Below, one piece after another: positions 10,485-18,842 of a stretch of 64,000 nucleotides of DNA. A program made the position numbers and the translations under genes. Numbering within the stretch: the stretch's first letter is position 1; each line of letters begins with the position of its first letter. Source of the stretch: an uncultured Bacteroidales bacterium (GTDB lineage: Bacteria > Bacteroidota > Bacteroidia > Bacteroidales > UBA932); the NCBI GenBank assembly GCA_900318445.1, contig ONKO01000004.1, forward strand, positions 62,001 through 126,000. Direction: 5' to 3'. The notes beneath the pieces are model-generated. The model saw nothing but the letters and a program-made list of their open reading frames with translations. It was not told the origin of the DNA and did no database searches.

Positions 10485-11411
10485 ATGAAAAAGACGGTCA
10501 CCCTCGAAGCCATCGACCCCATCGAAATCTATGGGGTGGGCAATAAAATCCTTACCGAATTCTGCTCCTACTTCCCGCACCTGAAGGTGGTGGCGCGCGG
10601 CAACGAACTCATCCTGGAGGGCCGCGAAAGCGACATTGCGGAGTTCAATATCCGCTTTGCGGAGCTGGTGGACAAACGGCACCACAAGATGAACCTCACC
10701 GTGTACGACGTGGAGGATATCTTCGCGGGCGGAGGACAGTCGCGCCCTACCGCCGACGCCGTCATTGTGCACGGAACCGACGGAAAGCCCATCCGGGCCC
10801 GCAACAAGACCCAGCAGGACCTGGTATCGGCCTACTTCGAGAACGACCTCATCTTTGCTGTGGGGCCCGCCGGAACGGGCAAGACCTACATGGCCATCGC
10901 CCTGGCGGTACGCGCCCTGAAAAACCGCGAGATCAAGCGCATCATCCTCACGCGTCCTGCCGTGGAAGCGGGGGAGCGCCTGGGTTTCCTTCCCGGAGAC
11001 CTCAAGGACAAGCTGGACCCGTATCTGCAGCCCCTCTACGACGCCCTGGCCGATATGATCCCCTCCCGCCGCCTGCAGGAGTTCATGGCCGACGGAACCA
11101 TACAGATAGCTCCGCTGGCCTATATGCGCGGCCGCACCCTGGACAAAGCCTGCGTCATCCTGGATGAGGCCCAGAATACCAACCTGGGGCAGCTCAAGAT
11201 GTTCCTCACCCGCATGGGCGTGAATGCCAAGTTCATTGTAACGGGAGATGCCACCCAGATAGACCTTCCCAGAAGGGAGGACAGCGGTCTCCTGGCCGGC
11301 ATCCAGCTCCTGGAGGGAATCAAGGGTATTGCTACCGTGCGCTTTAGCACGGAAGACATTGTCCGTCACCCCTTGGTTACAAAAATCGTCAGGGCCTTTG
11401 ACAAGCCGTAA
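10485..11411 (+). CDS. PhoH family ATPase (PhoH-like, possible RNA-related ATPase)
   Basis: The product has 308 residues. The start is set at ATG 10485 because an in-frame ATG at 10437 lies upstream of the promoter. A short N-terminal KH-like region (residues 1-90) precedes the PhoH ATPase domain, with the Walker A motif GPAGTGKTYMA and the Walker B motif ACVILDEAQN, followed by a sensor region FIVTGDATQIDLPR. These are hallmarks of the PhoH/YbeZ family, cytoplasmic ATPases linked by neighbourhood and genetics to YbeY and RNA maturation. The ybeY gene is not next to it here. Its C-terminal codons overlap the -33 element of the next gene's promoter. Confidence 0.93.
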   Translation: MKKTVTLEAIDPIEIYGVGNKILTEFCSYFPHLKVVARGNELILEGRESDIAEFNIRFAELVDKRHHKMNLTVYDVEDIFAGGGQSRPTADAVIVHGTDGKPIRARNKTQQDLVSAYFENDLIFAVGPAGTGKTYMAIALAVRALKNREIKRIILTRPAVEAGERLGFLPGDLKDKLDPYLQPLYDALADMIPSRRLQEFMADGTIQIAPLAYMRGRTLDKACVILDEAQNTNLGQLKMFLTRMGVNAKFIVTGDATQIDLPRREDSGLLAGIQLLEGIKGIATVRFSTEDIVRHPLVTKIVRAFDKP

Positions 11412-11427
11412 AAAAAACGTATTTTTG
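11397..11427 (+). promoter_or_regulatory. Promoter of the SPOR/M28/leuS/yitT run
   Basis: TTTG at 11397-11400, a 19-base spacer and TATTTTTG at 11420-11427, both perfect. A full Shine-Dalgarno site AAGGAGG follows at 11434-11440, eight bases before ATG 11449; this is unusual for the phylum and fixes the start of the SPOR gene. The -33 element lies inside the end of phoH. Confidence 0.88.
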
Positions 11428-11448
11428 TGGGTTAAGGAGGATTATGCT

Positions 11449-11976
11449 ATGAAAAAGACCCTCATACTGGCTGTCATGCTGCTGAGCGTTGTCTCCAGCT
11501 GCGACTTCGTGCGTACCCTGGCCGGAAGGCCTACATCGGCCCGGCTGGAGGAGATGCGCGAGGAAAGGATGCGCGCCGAGGAAGCCCGGCACCAGGCGGT
11601 GCTGGATTCCATGGAAAGAGCGGAGAAAGCCCTTGCCGAGGCCCTCGCAGCCCGCGAGCAGGAACTGCTGGATTCGCTCACGCAGGCCCACGGAACGGTT
11701 CTGAATCCGTCCAGGCTGGGCGGCCTCTACACAACCAAACTGGAGAGCAAGTACTACATTGTGGTGGGTGCTTTCCGCAACCGTACCTTTGCGGAGCGCA
11801 AGCTCACCCAGTGCAACGAGGCCGGCTATACGGCTACCATCATCAGTTTCCGGAACGGGCTCCTGGCGGTTTCCGTGTGCCCCTCCGATAACCTGGAAGA
11901 AACGCTTCGAACCCTGAAAAAGCTGCGCGGGACAGAAGTCTGCCCCGAGGACGGCTGGATCCTCATGAATATCTAA
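11449..11976 (+). CDS. SPOR-domain lipoprotein
   Basis: A 175-residue protein starting at 11449, eight bases after a perfect AAGGAGG. The signal ends LSVVSSC (lipid cysteine 19). Residues about 30-85 are a charged, heptad-like coiled coil rich in Glu, Arg and Ala (EEMREERMRAEEARHQAV). The C-terminus (about 100-175) is a SPOR domain: KYYIVVGAFRNRTFAERKL, then GYTATIISFRNGLLAVSV. SPOR domains bind denuded peptidoglycan at division sites, so a role in envelope or division is inferred. It is the first gene of a tight run with the M28-like/TonB gene (3-base gap), leuS and yitT. Confidence 0.87.
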   Translation: MKKTLILAVMLLSVVSSCDFVRTLAGRPTSARLEEMREERMRAEEARHQAVLDSMERAEKALAEALAAREQELLDSLTQAHGTVLNPSRLGGLYTTKLESKYYIVVGAFRNRTFAERKLTQCNEAGYTATIISFRNGLLAVSVCPSDNLEETLRTLKKLRGTEVCPEDGWILMNI

Positions 11977-11979
11977 GCG

Positions 11980-13329
11980 ATGAAACGTCTTTTTGCACTG
12001 CTCATTGCCTCTGTGGTTACCGTCGGGCTCGGCGCCCAGTACCGCACTCCCCTCGAAGACCTGGACGACTCCGAAACCGTCCGCGCCCTCAAGGAGCATG
12101 TCGCCACGCTCTCGGGCGCCCAGATGGAAGGGCGCAAGGCCGGCAGCGAAGGGGAGAAGATGGCAGCCGATTACCTGGAAGCCTGCCTGAAGGAGATGGG
12201 AATCGACATCCTCACGGCGGGGAATGAATTCAAGGTGGCGGGAGAACCCGATACCCTTACTTCCCGCAACGTGGTGGGTTACCTGGAAGGCTGGGACAAG
12301 GAGAAGAAAGACCATTACATTGTGATTGGTGCCCGTATGGATAACCTGGGCATGGATACCTATATGCTGGATGGGGAAAAGCTGAACCGCATCTACTACG
12401 GCGCCAATGGCAATGCCTCCGGCATGGCGCTTCTTCTGGAACTGGCCCGCAAACTCTCCTATTCGCGTTCCCTGCTTCGCCGGAGCATCCTTTTCGTGGG
12501 ATTCGGCGCATCGGCCCGCACTTTTGCGGGATCCTGGTATTTCCTGAACCGCACCTTCGCCTCCGACGCCGACAAGGTGGACGCCATGGTGAACCTGGAT
12601 ATGCTGGGAACGGCGGGCGCAGGCGGGCTTCAGGCGTTTACCGCCTCCAACGGAGACCTCAATGCCCTCATTTCCTCCCTCCAGGGAGAGCTGCTGCCCA
12701 TCCAGGCCAGCGTTACCACCACGGCTCCCTATCCCGGAGACCAGATTGTCTTCTATGACAGGGAAATCCCCTCTGTCCTTTTTTCAAGCGGCCGCTATCC
12801 CGAGCACGCAACCGGCCGTGACACCTACGACATCATCGACTTCGACGGAATGGAGCGGGAGCTGGAATACATCTACAGTTTTGTCCAGCACCTTGCAAAC
12901 GGCCCGCGTCCGCTGTTCCGTAATTCGGACGTGACGCGCAGCGAGAAGGTATCGGCCGATGTCTATGCCTACAGCGATGTGGATGTAAAGCCCATGTTCC
13001 TGAATTCGGCAGACCCCCGCATCTTCATGGAACGCTGGGTGTATCCCTACCTCAAATATCCGAAGTATGCCTCTGAGAATGGCATCCAGGGCAGAGTGCT
13101 GGTGGAATTCGTGATTGACGAGAAAGGAGAAGTCGGGGACGTGAGAGTGGTTCGGGGCATTCATGAAAGCCTGGACGCGGAAGCCGTCCGCGTGGTGAGC
13201 GCTTCGCCCAAGTGGCGTCCCGGGCGCCATCACGGCAAGAAAGTGAAAGTGTCCGTGACGGTGAGCGTGGAGTTCCGCCTGGACAAGGGAAAAGGAAAAT
13301 TCGGAATCAACGGAGTGAAATTAAAATAA
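11980..13329 (+). CDS. Degenerate M28-family peptidase fused to a TonB C-terminal domain
   Basis: A 449-residue exported protein (signal MKRLFALLIASVVTVGLGAQ). Residues about 30-300 follow the M28 zinc aminopeptidase fold closely: YIVIGARMDNLG, YYGANGNASGMALLLELAR, RSILFVGFGASARTFAGSWYF, MVNLDMLG. The metal and catalytic residues are mostly lost. The usual GAHxD reads GARMD, the metal Asp in GADDNASG reads GANGNASG, and the GEE pair reads GAS; only the Asp of NLDM is clearly kept. The final His, if kept, is shifted by one place (HATGRDTYD). Residues about 350-440 form a TonB C-terminal domain (GIQGRVLVEFVIDEKGEVGDV, then a region ending PGRHHGKKVKVSVTV). It is probably a pseudoenzyme acting as a scaffold or peptide binder. 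It lies between the SPOR gene and leuS. Confidence 0.8.
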   Translation: MKRLFALLIASVVTVGLGAQYRTPLEDLDDSETVRALKEHVATLSGAQMEGRKAGSEGEKMAADYLEACLKEMGIDILTAGNEFKVAGEPDTLTSRNVVGYLEGWDKEKKDHYIVIGARMDNLGMDTYMLDGEKLNRIYYGANGNASGMALLLELARKLSYSRSLLRRSILFVGFGASARTFAGSWYFLNRTFASDADKVDAMVNLDMLGTAGAGGLQAFTASNGDLNALISSLQGELLPIQASVTTTAPYPGDQIVFYDREIPSVLFSSGRYPEHATGRDTYDIIDFDGMERELEYIYSFVQHLANGPRPLFRNSDVTRSEKVSADVYAYSDVDVKPMFLNSADPRIFMERWVYPYLKYPKYASENGIQGRVLVEFVIDEKGEVGDVRVVRGIHESLDAEAVRVVSASPKWRPGRHHGKKVKVSVTVSVEFRLDKGKGKFGINGVKLK

Positions 13330-13332
13330 GAT

Positions 13333-16092
13333 ATGGATTATAATTTTGTAGAGATCGAGAAAAAGTGGCAGGACTGGTGGGCCAAAAACAAGACGTACAA
13401 GGCCGAGGTCAATGAGGCCAAACCCAAATACTATGTGCTGGACATGTTCCCGTACCCCAGTGGTGCGGGACTTCATGTGGGGCATCCGCTGGGATATATT
13501 GCCAGCGACATCTTTGCGCGTTACAAGCGTCTGAAGGGCTTCAATGTGCTGCATCCCATGGGCTATGACGCCTTTGGCCTGCCGGCCGAGCAGTACGCCA
13601 TCCAGACCGGTCAGCACCCGGAGAAGACCACCCACGACAACGTGGCCCGCTACCGTCAGCAGCTGGACCGCATTGGTTTCTCCTTCGACTGGGACCGCGA
13701 ATTCCGCACCTCAGATCCCGACTATTACAAGTGGACCCAGTGGGCCTTCCTCAAGATGTTTGGCAGCTGGTATAACAACGACCTCCAGAAGGCCTGTCCC
13801 ATCGAGGACCTCGTAGCCGCCTTCGAGAAGGGAGGATCGGCCGCCGTGAACGCCGCCTGCAGCGAGGGAAAGCCGTTCAGCGCCGCGGAGTGGAAGGGTT
13901 TCTCCGAGAAAGAGAAGGCCGATGTTCTCATGCGCTACCGCATTGCCTATCAGGGAGAAAGCACCGTGAACTGGTGCCCGGCCCTGGGAACGGTGCTGGC
14001 CAACGATGAGGTGAAGGACGGCTACTCCGAGCGTGGCGGTCACCCCGTTTTCCAGAAGAAGATGACCCAGTGGCAGCTGCGCGTGAGCGCCTACGCCGCC
14101 CGCCTGCTGGACGGACTGGAGAAACTGGACTGGACCGACTCCCTCAAGGAAATGCAGCGCAACTGGATTGGCCGCAGCGAGGGTGCCGAGATGGTGTTCA
14201 AGGTGGAGTGCGACGGTCAGAAGCACGATGTTACCATTTTTACCACCCGTGCCGATACCGTTTTCGGGGTCACCTTCATGGTGCTGGCCCCCGAGAGCGA
14301 GTGGGTTCCCAGGCTCACCTCAAAAGCGCAGAAAGAAGAGGTGGAAGCCTATCTGGAGCAGGTAAAGAAGAAAACCGAGCGCGAACGCATGGCCGGCAAG
14401 GCTGTGACGGGCGTATTCTCCGGTTCTTACGGCATTAATCCGCTCACCGGAGAGAAAGTACCGGTGTGGATTTCCGAATACGTACTGGCCGGCTACGGCA
14501 CCGGCGCCATCATGGCCGTTCCGGCGCACGACAGCCGTGACTATGCGTTTGCCAAGAAGTTCGGTTTGCCCATCATCCCCCTTATTGAGGGGGCCGATGT
14601 CTCTGAGCAGAGCCTGGATGCCAAGGAAGGCATCATGTGCAACAGTGGTTTCCTGAACGGACTCACCGTAAAGGAGGCCATCCCTGCCGCCATCGATTAT
14701 GTGGAGAAGCACGGCATCGGCCATCGCAAGGTTAATTTCCGCATCCGCGATGCCATCTTCTCGCGCCAGCGCTACTGGGGAGAGCCTTTCCCTATCTATT
14801 ATAAGGATGGTATTGCCACTCCTGTTCCTTTCGATGCGCTGCCGCTCACGCTGCCGGAGATTGACCAGTACAAGCCCACCGAGGACGGTCAGCCGCCGCT
14901 GGCCCGTGCCAAGGACTGGACGTACAACGGATACCCGCTGGAAACCAGCACCATGCCCGGTTTCGCAGGCTCCAGCGCCTACTACCTGCGCTATATGGAC
15001 CCGCACAACGGGGAGGCGCTCGTAAGCAGGCAGGCCGATGAATACTGGCGCAACGTAGACCTTTATGTGGGCGGTACCGAGCACGCTACCGGCCACCTCA
15101 TCTACAGCCGTTTCTGGAACAAGTTCCTGTATGACCTTGGCTATGTGGCAGAGGACGAGCCTTTCCGCAAGCTCATCAACCAGGGCATGATCCAGGGCCG
15201 CTCCAACTTCGTGTACATGATTCCGGGAACTAACAAGTTTGTTTCCCTGGGCCTCAAGGACCAGTACGAGACCATCCCGGTGCATGTGGATGTGAACATC
15301 GTCTATAACGACAAGCTGGACCTGGACGCTTTCCGCGCCTGGAGACCGGACTACAGGGATGCCGAGTTCATCCTGGAGGACGGCGAGTACATCTGCGGAT
15401 GGGCCATCGAAAAGATGTCCAAGAGCATGTACAATGTGGTGAATCCGGACAAGATCTGCGATACCTATGGTGCCGACACCCTGCGTCTCTATGAGATGTT
15501 CCTGGGCCCCATCGAGCAGGCCAAGCCTTGGGACACCAAGGGAATTGACGGCGTCAACCGTTTCCTCAAGAAGTTCTGGCGCCTGTTCTGGGACCGCGAG
15601 AAGTGGCTGGTCACCGATGACGAGCCCACGAAGGAGGAGCTCAAGGCCCTGCACAAGCTCATCGGCAAGGAACAGGAAGATATTGAGAACTTCTCCTACA
15701 ATACCACCATATCGGCCTTCATGATTGCCCTGAATGAGCTGGGAAGCTGCTCCAAACGGGCTGTCCTGGAACCCCTTACTATCCTTCTGAGCCCGTTTGC
15801 CCCGCACATTGCGGAGGAACTGTGGCACCAGCTGGGACACAAGGATTCCGTGGTGTATGCCGCGTTCCCGGAGTACAAGCCCGAACTCACCGTGGACAGC
15901 TCCGTGAACTATCCCGTCTCCTTTAACGGCAAGACGCGGTTCTTCCTGGATGCACCGGCATCGGCCAGCCCTGCGGAGGTAGAGGCCCTCGTCCGCGCCC
16001 ATGAGAAAACGCCCCAGTACGTGGGAGAGCTTTCCATTGCCAAGGTGATTGTGGTGCCCGGCCGCATTGTCAATGTTGTCCTTAAAAAATAG
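13333..16092 (+). CDS. leuS: Leucyl-tRNA synthetase
   Basis: A 919-residue class I synthetase that charges tRNA-Leu. The HIGH-type motif is HVGH at residues 48-51 ([16 protein letters not shown]) and the KMSKS loop is exact at 694-698. The CP1 editing domain lies between them, with the [18 protein letters not shown] editing-pocket signature. An extra segment after the KACPIEDL region is consistent with the longer form seen in Bacteroidota. It starts three bases after the M28-like gene and is followed two bases later by yitT, so it is most likely cotranscribed from the promoter at 11397. Confidence 0.97.
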   Translation: MDYNFVEIEKKWQDWWAKNKTYKAEVNEAKPKYYVLDMFPYPSGAGLHVGHPLGYIASDIFARYKRLKGFNVLHPMGYDAFGLPAEQYAIQTGQHPEKTTHDNVARYRQQLDRIGFSFDWDREFRTSDPDYYKWTQWAFLKMFGSWYNNDLQKACPIEDLVAAFEKGGSAAVNAACSEGKPFSAAEWKGFSEKEKADVLMRYRIAYQGESTVNWCPALGTVLANDEVKDGYSERGGHPVFQKKMTQWQLRVSAYAARLLDGLEKLDWTDSLKEMQRNWIGRSEGAEMVFKVECDGQKHDVTIFTTRADTVFGVTFMVLAPESEWVPRLTSKAQKEEVEAYLEQVKKKTERERMAGKAVTGVFSGSYGINPLTGEKVPVWISEYVLAGYGTGAIMAVPAHDSRDYAFAKKFGLPIIPLIEGADVSEQSLDAKEGIMCNSGFLNGLTVKEAIPAAIDYVEKHGIGHRKVNFRIRDAIFSRQRYWGEPFPIYYKDGIATPVPFDALPLTLPEIDQYKPTEDGQPPLARAKDWTYNGYPLETSTMPGFAGSSAYYLRYMDPHNGEALVSRQADEYWRNVDLYVGGTEHATGHLIYSRFWNKFLYDLGYVAEDEPFRKLINQGMIQGRSNFVYMIPGTNKFVSLGLKDQYETIPVHVDVNIVYNDKLDLDAFRAWRPDYRDAEFILEDGEYICGWAIEKMSKSMYNVVNPDKICDTYGADTLRLYEMFLGPIEQAKPWDTKGIDGVNRFLKKFWRLFWDREKWLVTDDEPTKEELKALHKLIGKEQEDIENFSYNTTISAFMIALNELGSCSKRAVLEPLTILLSPFAPHIAEELWHQLGHKDSVVYAAFPEYKPELTVDSSVNYPVSFNGKTRFFLDAPASASPAEVEALVRAHEKTPQYVGELSIAKVIVVPGRIVNVVLKK

Positions 16093-16094
16093 TT

Positions 16095-17075
16095 ATGCCT
16101 ACAGTTCTTAAAAAAACGGCCTTTACCGTTGTCAAGGAGTGGCTGCTGGTCACTCTGGGCATCCTGATTTATGTGACGGGCTGGTCGCTGTTCCTCATCC
16201 CCAACAACCTGGTGGGCGGCGGCGTTTCCGGTATCTCGTCCATGATCCAGTATGCAACAAACGGCGCCATCCAGATGGGTTATACCTATTTTGTCCTCAA
16301 TGCCGTTCTCATCATTGCCGCTGTGGTTATCCTGGGAATGGGATTCGGGGCCAAGACGCTCTATGCCATTGTGCTGGCGTCCGTGGCGCTGCGTTTTCTG
16401 CCGGGGCTTATCCCCGCGGAGATCATCAAGCACCTGGCGCTGGATAACGGTAAGCTGCTGTCGGTGCTGATGGGCGGCCTGATGGCCGGTATCGGCATCG
16501 GCATGAGCATTTCCAATGGCGGTTCCACCGGAGGAACGGACATTATCGCGCTCATTTACACCAAGTACCACAACGTGTCGCCGGGAAAGGTAATCCTGTT
16601 CCTGGACTTTGTCATCATCCTGTCTTCGCTGGTGGTGCCTTCCTTCGTTCCGGACATCGACCCCGAGACCGGCAAGGCCATGGTGGATGCGAATGGTGCC
16701 GCACTTACGCACCTGATGCCCTTCTATGACAAGGTGACTACGGTGCTGTACGGCCTCATCCTGGTTACCGTGAACAGCTATGTGCTGGATATGTACATCT
16801 CCGGCTCGCAGCAGAGCGTGCAGCTGTTCATCCTGTCGCAGCACTACGACAAGATTGCCGATTCCATCACCCACGACCTCCATCGCGGCGTTACCGTGCT
16901 GGACGGCAAGGGCTGGTACACCAAGCAGGACATGCGGGTTCTCATGGTCATTACCCGTAAGACAGACCTGAACCTGCTGCTTCGCTACATCAAGCAAATC
17001 GATCCCCAGGCCTTCCTGTCCGTGAGCTCTGTCAACGGCGTGTATGGCAAAGGCTTCGATACCATCAAGAAATAA
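16095..17075 (+). CDS. YitT family membrane protein (DUF161 and DUF2179)
   Basis: A 326-residue integral membrane protein. About six hydrophobic segments occupy residues 15-235, including the family phrase FLIPNNLVGGGVSGISSM and the GIGIGMSISNGGSTGGTDIIA segment. The C-terminal 90 residues are the soluble DUF2179 domain (LHRGVTVLDGKGWYTKQDM then VNGVYGKGFDTI). YitT proteins are widespread inner-membrane proteins; a transport role is suspected but not established. Two bases separate it from leuS. Confidence 0.92.
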   Translation: MPTVLKKTAFTVVKEWLLVTLGILIYVTGWSLFLIPNNLVGGGVSGISSMIQYATNGAIQMGYTYFVLNAVLIIAAVVILGMGFGAKTLYAIVLASVALRFLPGLIPAEIIKHLALDNGKLLSVLMGGLMAGIGIGMSISNGGSTGGTDIIALIYTKYHNVSPGKVILFLDFVIILSSLVVPSFVPDIDPETGKAMVDANGAALTHLMPFYDKVTTVLYGLILVTVNSYVLDMYISGSQQSVQLFILSQHYDKIADSITHDLHRGVTVLDGKGWYTKQDMRVLMVITRKTDLNLLLRYIKQIDPQAFLSVSSVNGVYGKGFDTIKK

Positions 17076-17130
17076 GAGATCTCTGACATAGAGGATAGGG
17101 CGCCCCGGCCACCAAACTATTCCTCAATTC

Positions 17131-17631
17131 ATGAATCACCTGTTAGTGCTTCTTTCGGCACTTCTTCTGGCTGCAACATCCCTGATGGGGGTCATCCTCT
17201 ATCTGAAGCTGCATCAGAAGGATGCCGAGCCCATGAACGCAGACTGTATGCCTGCGGCTTATCAAACGGCGGCAATCGATCAGTACCTGTACGACAGGTG
17301 TTGCCGGTATATGACTGAACGCAGACCTTTCCTGGTGGTGTCGTTTACCCTCCAGGATCTGGCCAATGCAATCTATACCAATAAGGCTTATTTAAGTAAA
17401 ACCATCAACCGCTACTCGGGGAAGAACTTTCGTCAGTATGTAAACTATTACCGGGTTATGTACGCGATGGAACTGTTCCGGAAGAACATGGGGCTGCGGG
17501 TCGCAGAACTTGCATCCCTCTCGGGCTTCCGGTCACAGACCGTCTTCCTTCGTAGTTTCAAGGTAGTGATGGGGGAGCAGCCCGGTGCGTGGTGCTCCCG
17601 AATGAGAAAAAAATATAACAATAAAATTTAA
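17131..17631 (+). CDS. Small membrane-anchored AraC-type DNA-binding protein
   Basis: A 166-residue protein. One N-terminal hydrophobic segment (residues 2-27, LLVLLSALLLAATSLMGVILY) would anchor it in the inner membrane, followed by a short linker and an AraC/XylS helix-turn-helix domain (about 75-165): FTLQDLANAIYTNKAYLSKTINRYSGK is the first helix pair, VAELASLSGFRSQTVFLRSFK the second. No sensor or periplasmic domain is present. It lies 55 bases after yitT and runs toward rluA. GC-rich inverted copies and a 14-base near-identical direct repeat flank it. Target and signal are unknown. Confidence 0.8.
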   Translation: MNHLLVLLSALLLAATSLMGVILYLKLHQKDAEPMNADCMPAAYQTAAIDQYLYDRCCRYMTERRPFLVVSFTLQDLANAIYTNKAYLSKTINRYSGKNFRQYVNYYRVMYAMELFRKNMGLRVAELASLSGFRSQTVFLRSFKVVMGEQPGAWCSRMRKKYNNKI

Positions 17632-17646
17632 CCGGCGCCGGGGCGC

Positions 17647-18345
17647 CTATTCCTCGATTCCTTTCCACGAAGAAGGAACGGGAGCCGTAACATCCACCTC
17701 TGTCTTTTTGACGGGGTGGATGAATTGTATACGGCGGGCCATAAGGGAGATGCCGCCGTCGGGGTTGGAACGTCTGGCGCCGTATTTGAGGTCTCCCTTG
17801 ATGGGACAGCCCATGTGGGAGAGCTGGCAGCGAATCTGGTGATGGCGGCCGGTGAAAAGCTGGATTTCCAGCAGGAAATAACGGTCAGTAGTCTGAATGA
17901 GTGTATACTGGAGCTTGGACTCCTTGCCGTTCTTGGCAACGTAGGACTTGTTCTGGGCCTCGTTGCGGACGAGGTTATCCGTGAGCGTGTCGCTGTCCTT
18001 GGGCGGCCGGTTGGCCGTAAGGGCCCAGTATGTTTTGTGAAGGTCTCCGCTGCGGAGCATTTCGTTGAGGCGCTCCAACGCCTTGGACGTCTTGGCAAAG
18101 ACACACACGCCGCTCACAGGGCGGTCCAACCTGTGCGGAACCCCCATGAACACCTGTCCCGGCTTTCCGTCCCGCTGCGCGATGAACGCTTTGAGCGTTT
18201 CCGACAAAGGTTCGTCTCCTGTTTTGTCTCCCTGCACAATTTCGCCGGTTTTCTTGTTGAAAATTAGTAGATGATTGTCTTCCAGCAGGATACGTTCTGC
18301 AATGTCCCGAAATTCGGCTTCCGATAATGTTCTGTATACTCCCAT
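17647..18345 (-). CDS. RluA-family RNA pseudouridine synthase
   Basis: A 232-residue enzyme that isomerises uridine in rRNA or tRNA. The catalytic motif is HRLDRPVSG at residues 71-79 with Asp74 as nucleophile. The conserved LEIQLFTGRHHQIRCQLSHMGCPI motif lies near residues 160-183, and the family's GDLKYGA follows. There is no S4 domain, which fits the short RluA/TruC-like group. Whether the target is 23S rRNA or tRNA cannot be told. The -7 box TAACTTTG ends only seven bases before the ATG. The gene is convergent with the small AraC gene, leaving 15 bases between them. Confidence 0.92.
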   Translation of the reverse strand: MGVYRTLSEAEFRDIAERILLEDNHLLIFNKKTGEIVQGDKTGDEPLSETLKAFIAQRDGKPGQVFMGVPHRLDRPVSGVCVFAKTSKALERLNEMLRSGDLHKTYWALTANRPPKDSDTLTDNLVRNEAQNKSYVAKNGKESKLQYTLIQTTDRYFLLEIQLFTGRHHQIRCQLSHMGCPIKGDLKYGARRSNPDGGISLMARRIQFIHPVKKTEVDVTAPVPSSWKGIEE

Positions 18346-18352
18346 AACGTTG

Positions 18353-18360
18353 CAAAGTTA
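18353..18360 (-). promoter_or_regulatory. -7 element of the pseudouridine synthase gene
   Basis: TAACTTTG on the minus strand, a perfect TAnnTTTG, seven bases before the ATG at 18345. No good -33 element is found at the usual spacing. Confidence 0.6.
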
Positions 18361-18380
18361 CAATTTTTGTTGATAAAAAT

Positions 18381-18411
18381 TTTGCAAATTCAAAAAATAG
18401 CCGTACATTTG
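18381..18411 (+). promoter_or_regulatory. Promoter of the tRNA-Pro gene
   Basis: TTTG at 18381-18384, a 19-base spacer and TACATTTG at 18404-18411, both perfect matches. The tRNA begins 13 bases after the -7 box. Confidence 0.88.
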
Positions 18412-18423
18412 CGGTCCAATCTT

Positions 18424-18496
18424 CTGGATGTAGCGCAGTTGGTAGCGCACCTGGTTAGGGACCAGGAGGTCGCTGGTTCAAGTCCAGTCATCCAGA
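18424..18496 (+). tRNA. tRNA-Pro, anticodon AGG
   Basis: A 73-base cloverleaf without encoded CCA. The acceptor stem CTGGATG/CATCCAG is perfect, the D stem is GCGC/GCGC, the anticodon stem CCTGG/CCAGG is perfect, and the T stem GCTGG/CCAGT has one G-T pair around loop TTCAAGT. The anticodon loop TTAGGGA puts AGG at 18457-18459. The C1-G72 pair with discriminator A73 is the bacterial tRNA-Pro identity set, which supports the call. The gene has its own promoter and terminator. Confidence 0.92.
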
Positions 18497-18500
18497 CTTC

Positions 18501-18533
18501 AAAACTCCAAGCTTTACGGTTTGGAGTTTTTTT
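18501..18533 (+). terminator. Terminator of the tRNA gene
   Basis: A ten-bp perfect stem AAAACTCCAA (18501-18510) with TTGGAGTTTT (18521-18530), a ten-base loop, then further T, five bases after the tRNA. Confidence 0.85.
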
Positions 18534-18540
18534 GATATTT

Positions 18541-18657
18541 GCTGGGCTACCGGCCAAAGATTCTAATCTCGCTGGGCCACCGGCCAAAGGAATCTAATCT
18601 CGCTGGGCTACCGGCCAAAGGATTCTAATCCCGCTGGGCCACCGGCCAAAGGAATTT
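18541..18657. repeat. Four tandem copies of a 31-bp repeat
   Basis: Units begin at 18541 (30 bases), 18571, 18602 and 18633 (the last incomplete). Each starts GCTGGGCYACCGGCCAAAGG and continues with a short AT-rich part ending in TCTAATCTC or a variant. There are no spacers, so this is not a CRISPR array. The fourth unit runs into a large inverted repeat. Confidence 0.9.
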
Positions 18658-18698
18658 ATTTTTCGCAAAGCTTTGCGAAAAACCAAATTCCTTTGGCC
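18644..18698. repeat. Long inverted repeat with a 24-bp perfect palindrome at its centre
   Basis: The centre 18659-18682 is a perfect 24-base palindrome (half-site TTTTTCGCAAAG). Outside it, GGCCAAAGGAATTT (18644-18657) pairs with 18685-18698. The two stems are separated only by an unpaired A on one side and CC on the other. The left arm is part of the fourth 31-bp repeat unit. It could form a cruciform or an RNA hairpin. Confidence 0.92.
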
Positions 18699-18733
18699 AT
18701 CGCAACCCCTCGCACCATATTGATCTGTCTCCG

Positions 18734-18837
18734 AGCACGTGGGGATGTGCAAAAACGCTCCAAAATGCGCATCTAGAAATGCTCTAGCACGTGGGGATGT
18801 GCAAAAACGCCCCAAAGTGCGCATCTAGAAATGCTTG
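18734..18837. repeat. 52-bp tandem duplication
   Basis: Two adjacent 52-base units (18734-18785 and 18786-18837), 48 of 52 bases identical, beginning AGCACGTGGGGATG. Each contains GTGCAAAAACGC, a 12-mer that also occurs in the terminator at 57769. No convincing protein is encoded. The rest of the gap up to lysA holds only the hairpin at 18843. Confidence 0.9.
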
Positions 18838-18842
18838 AGCAT

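Noticed and set aside
9111-11369. A 752-codon open frame antisense to the TPR and phoH genes, and similar long antisense frames over gyrA, leuS, hutH and the fimbrial genes
   Set aside because: High GC and strong third-base preference leave the opposite strand open. Their translations are low-complexity and match no family, while the sense products are clear.
11980-13329. Active M28 aminopeptidase
   Set aside because: Three of the expected zinc or catalytic positions are substituted.
18390-18587. Open frame on the minus strand with peptide TGLEPATSWSLTRCATNC
   Set aside because: It is the antisense of the tRNA-Pro gene and the repeats next to it, a well-known false protein.
18541-18657. Possible CRISPR array
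   Set aside because: The units are directly adjacent, with no spacers, and no cas gene is present.
18594-18824. Open frame on the minus strand through the tandem repeats
   Set aside because: Its residues are the translation of the 31-bp and 52-bp repeats; no start signal or family resemblance.
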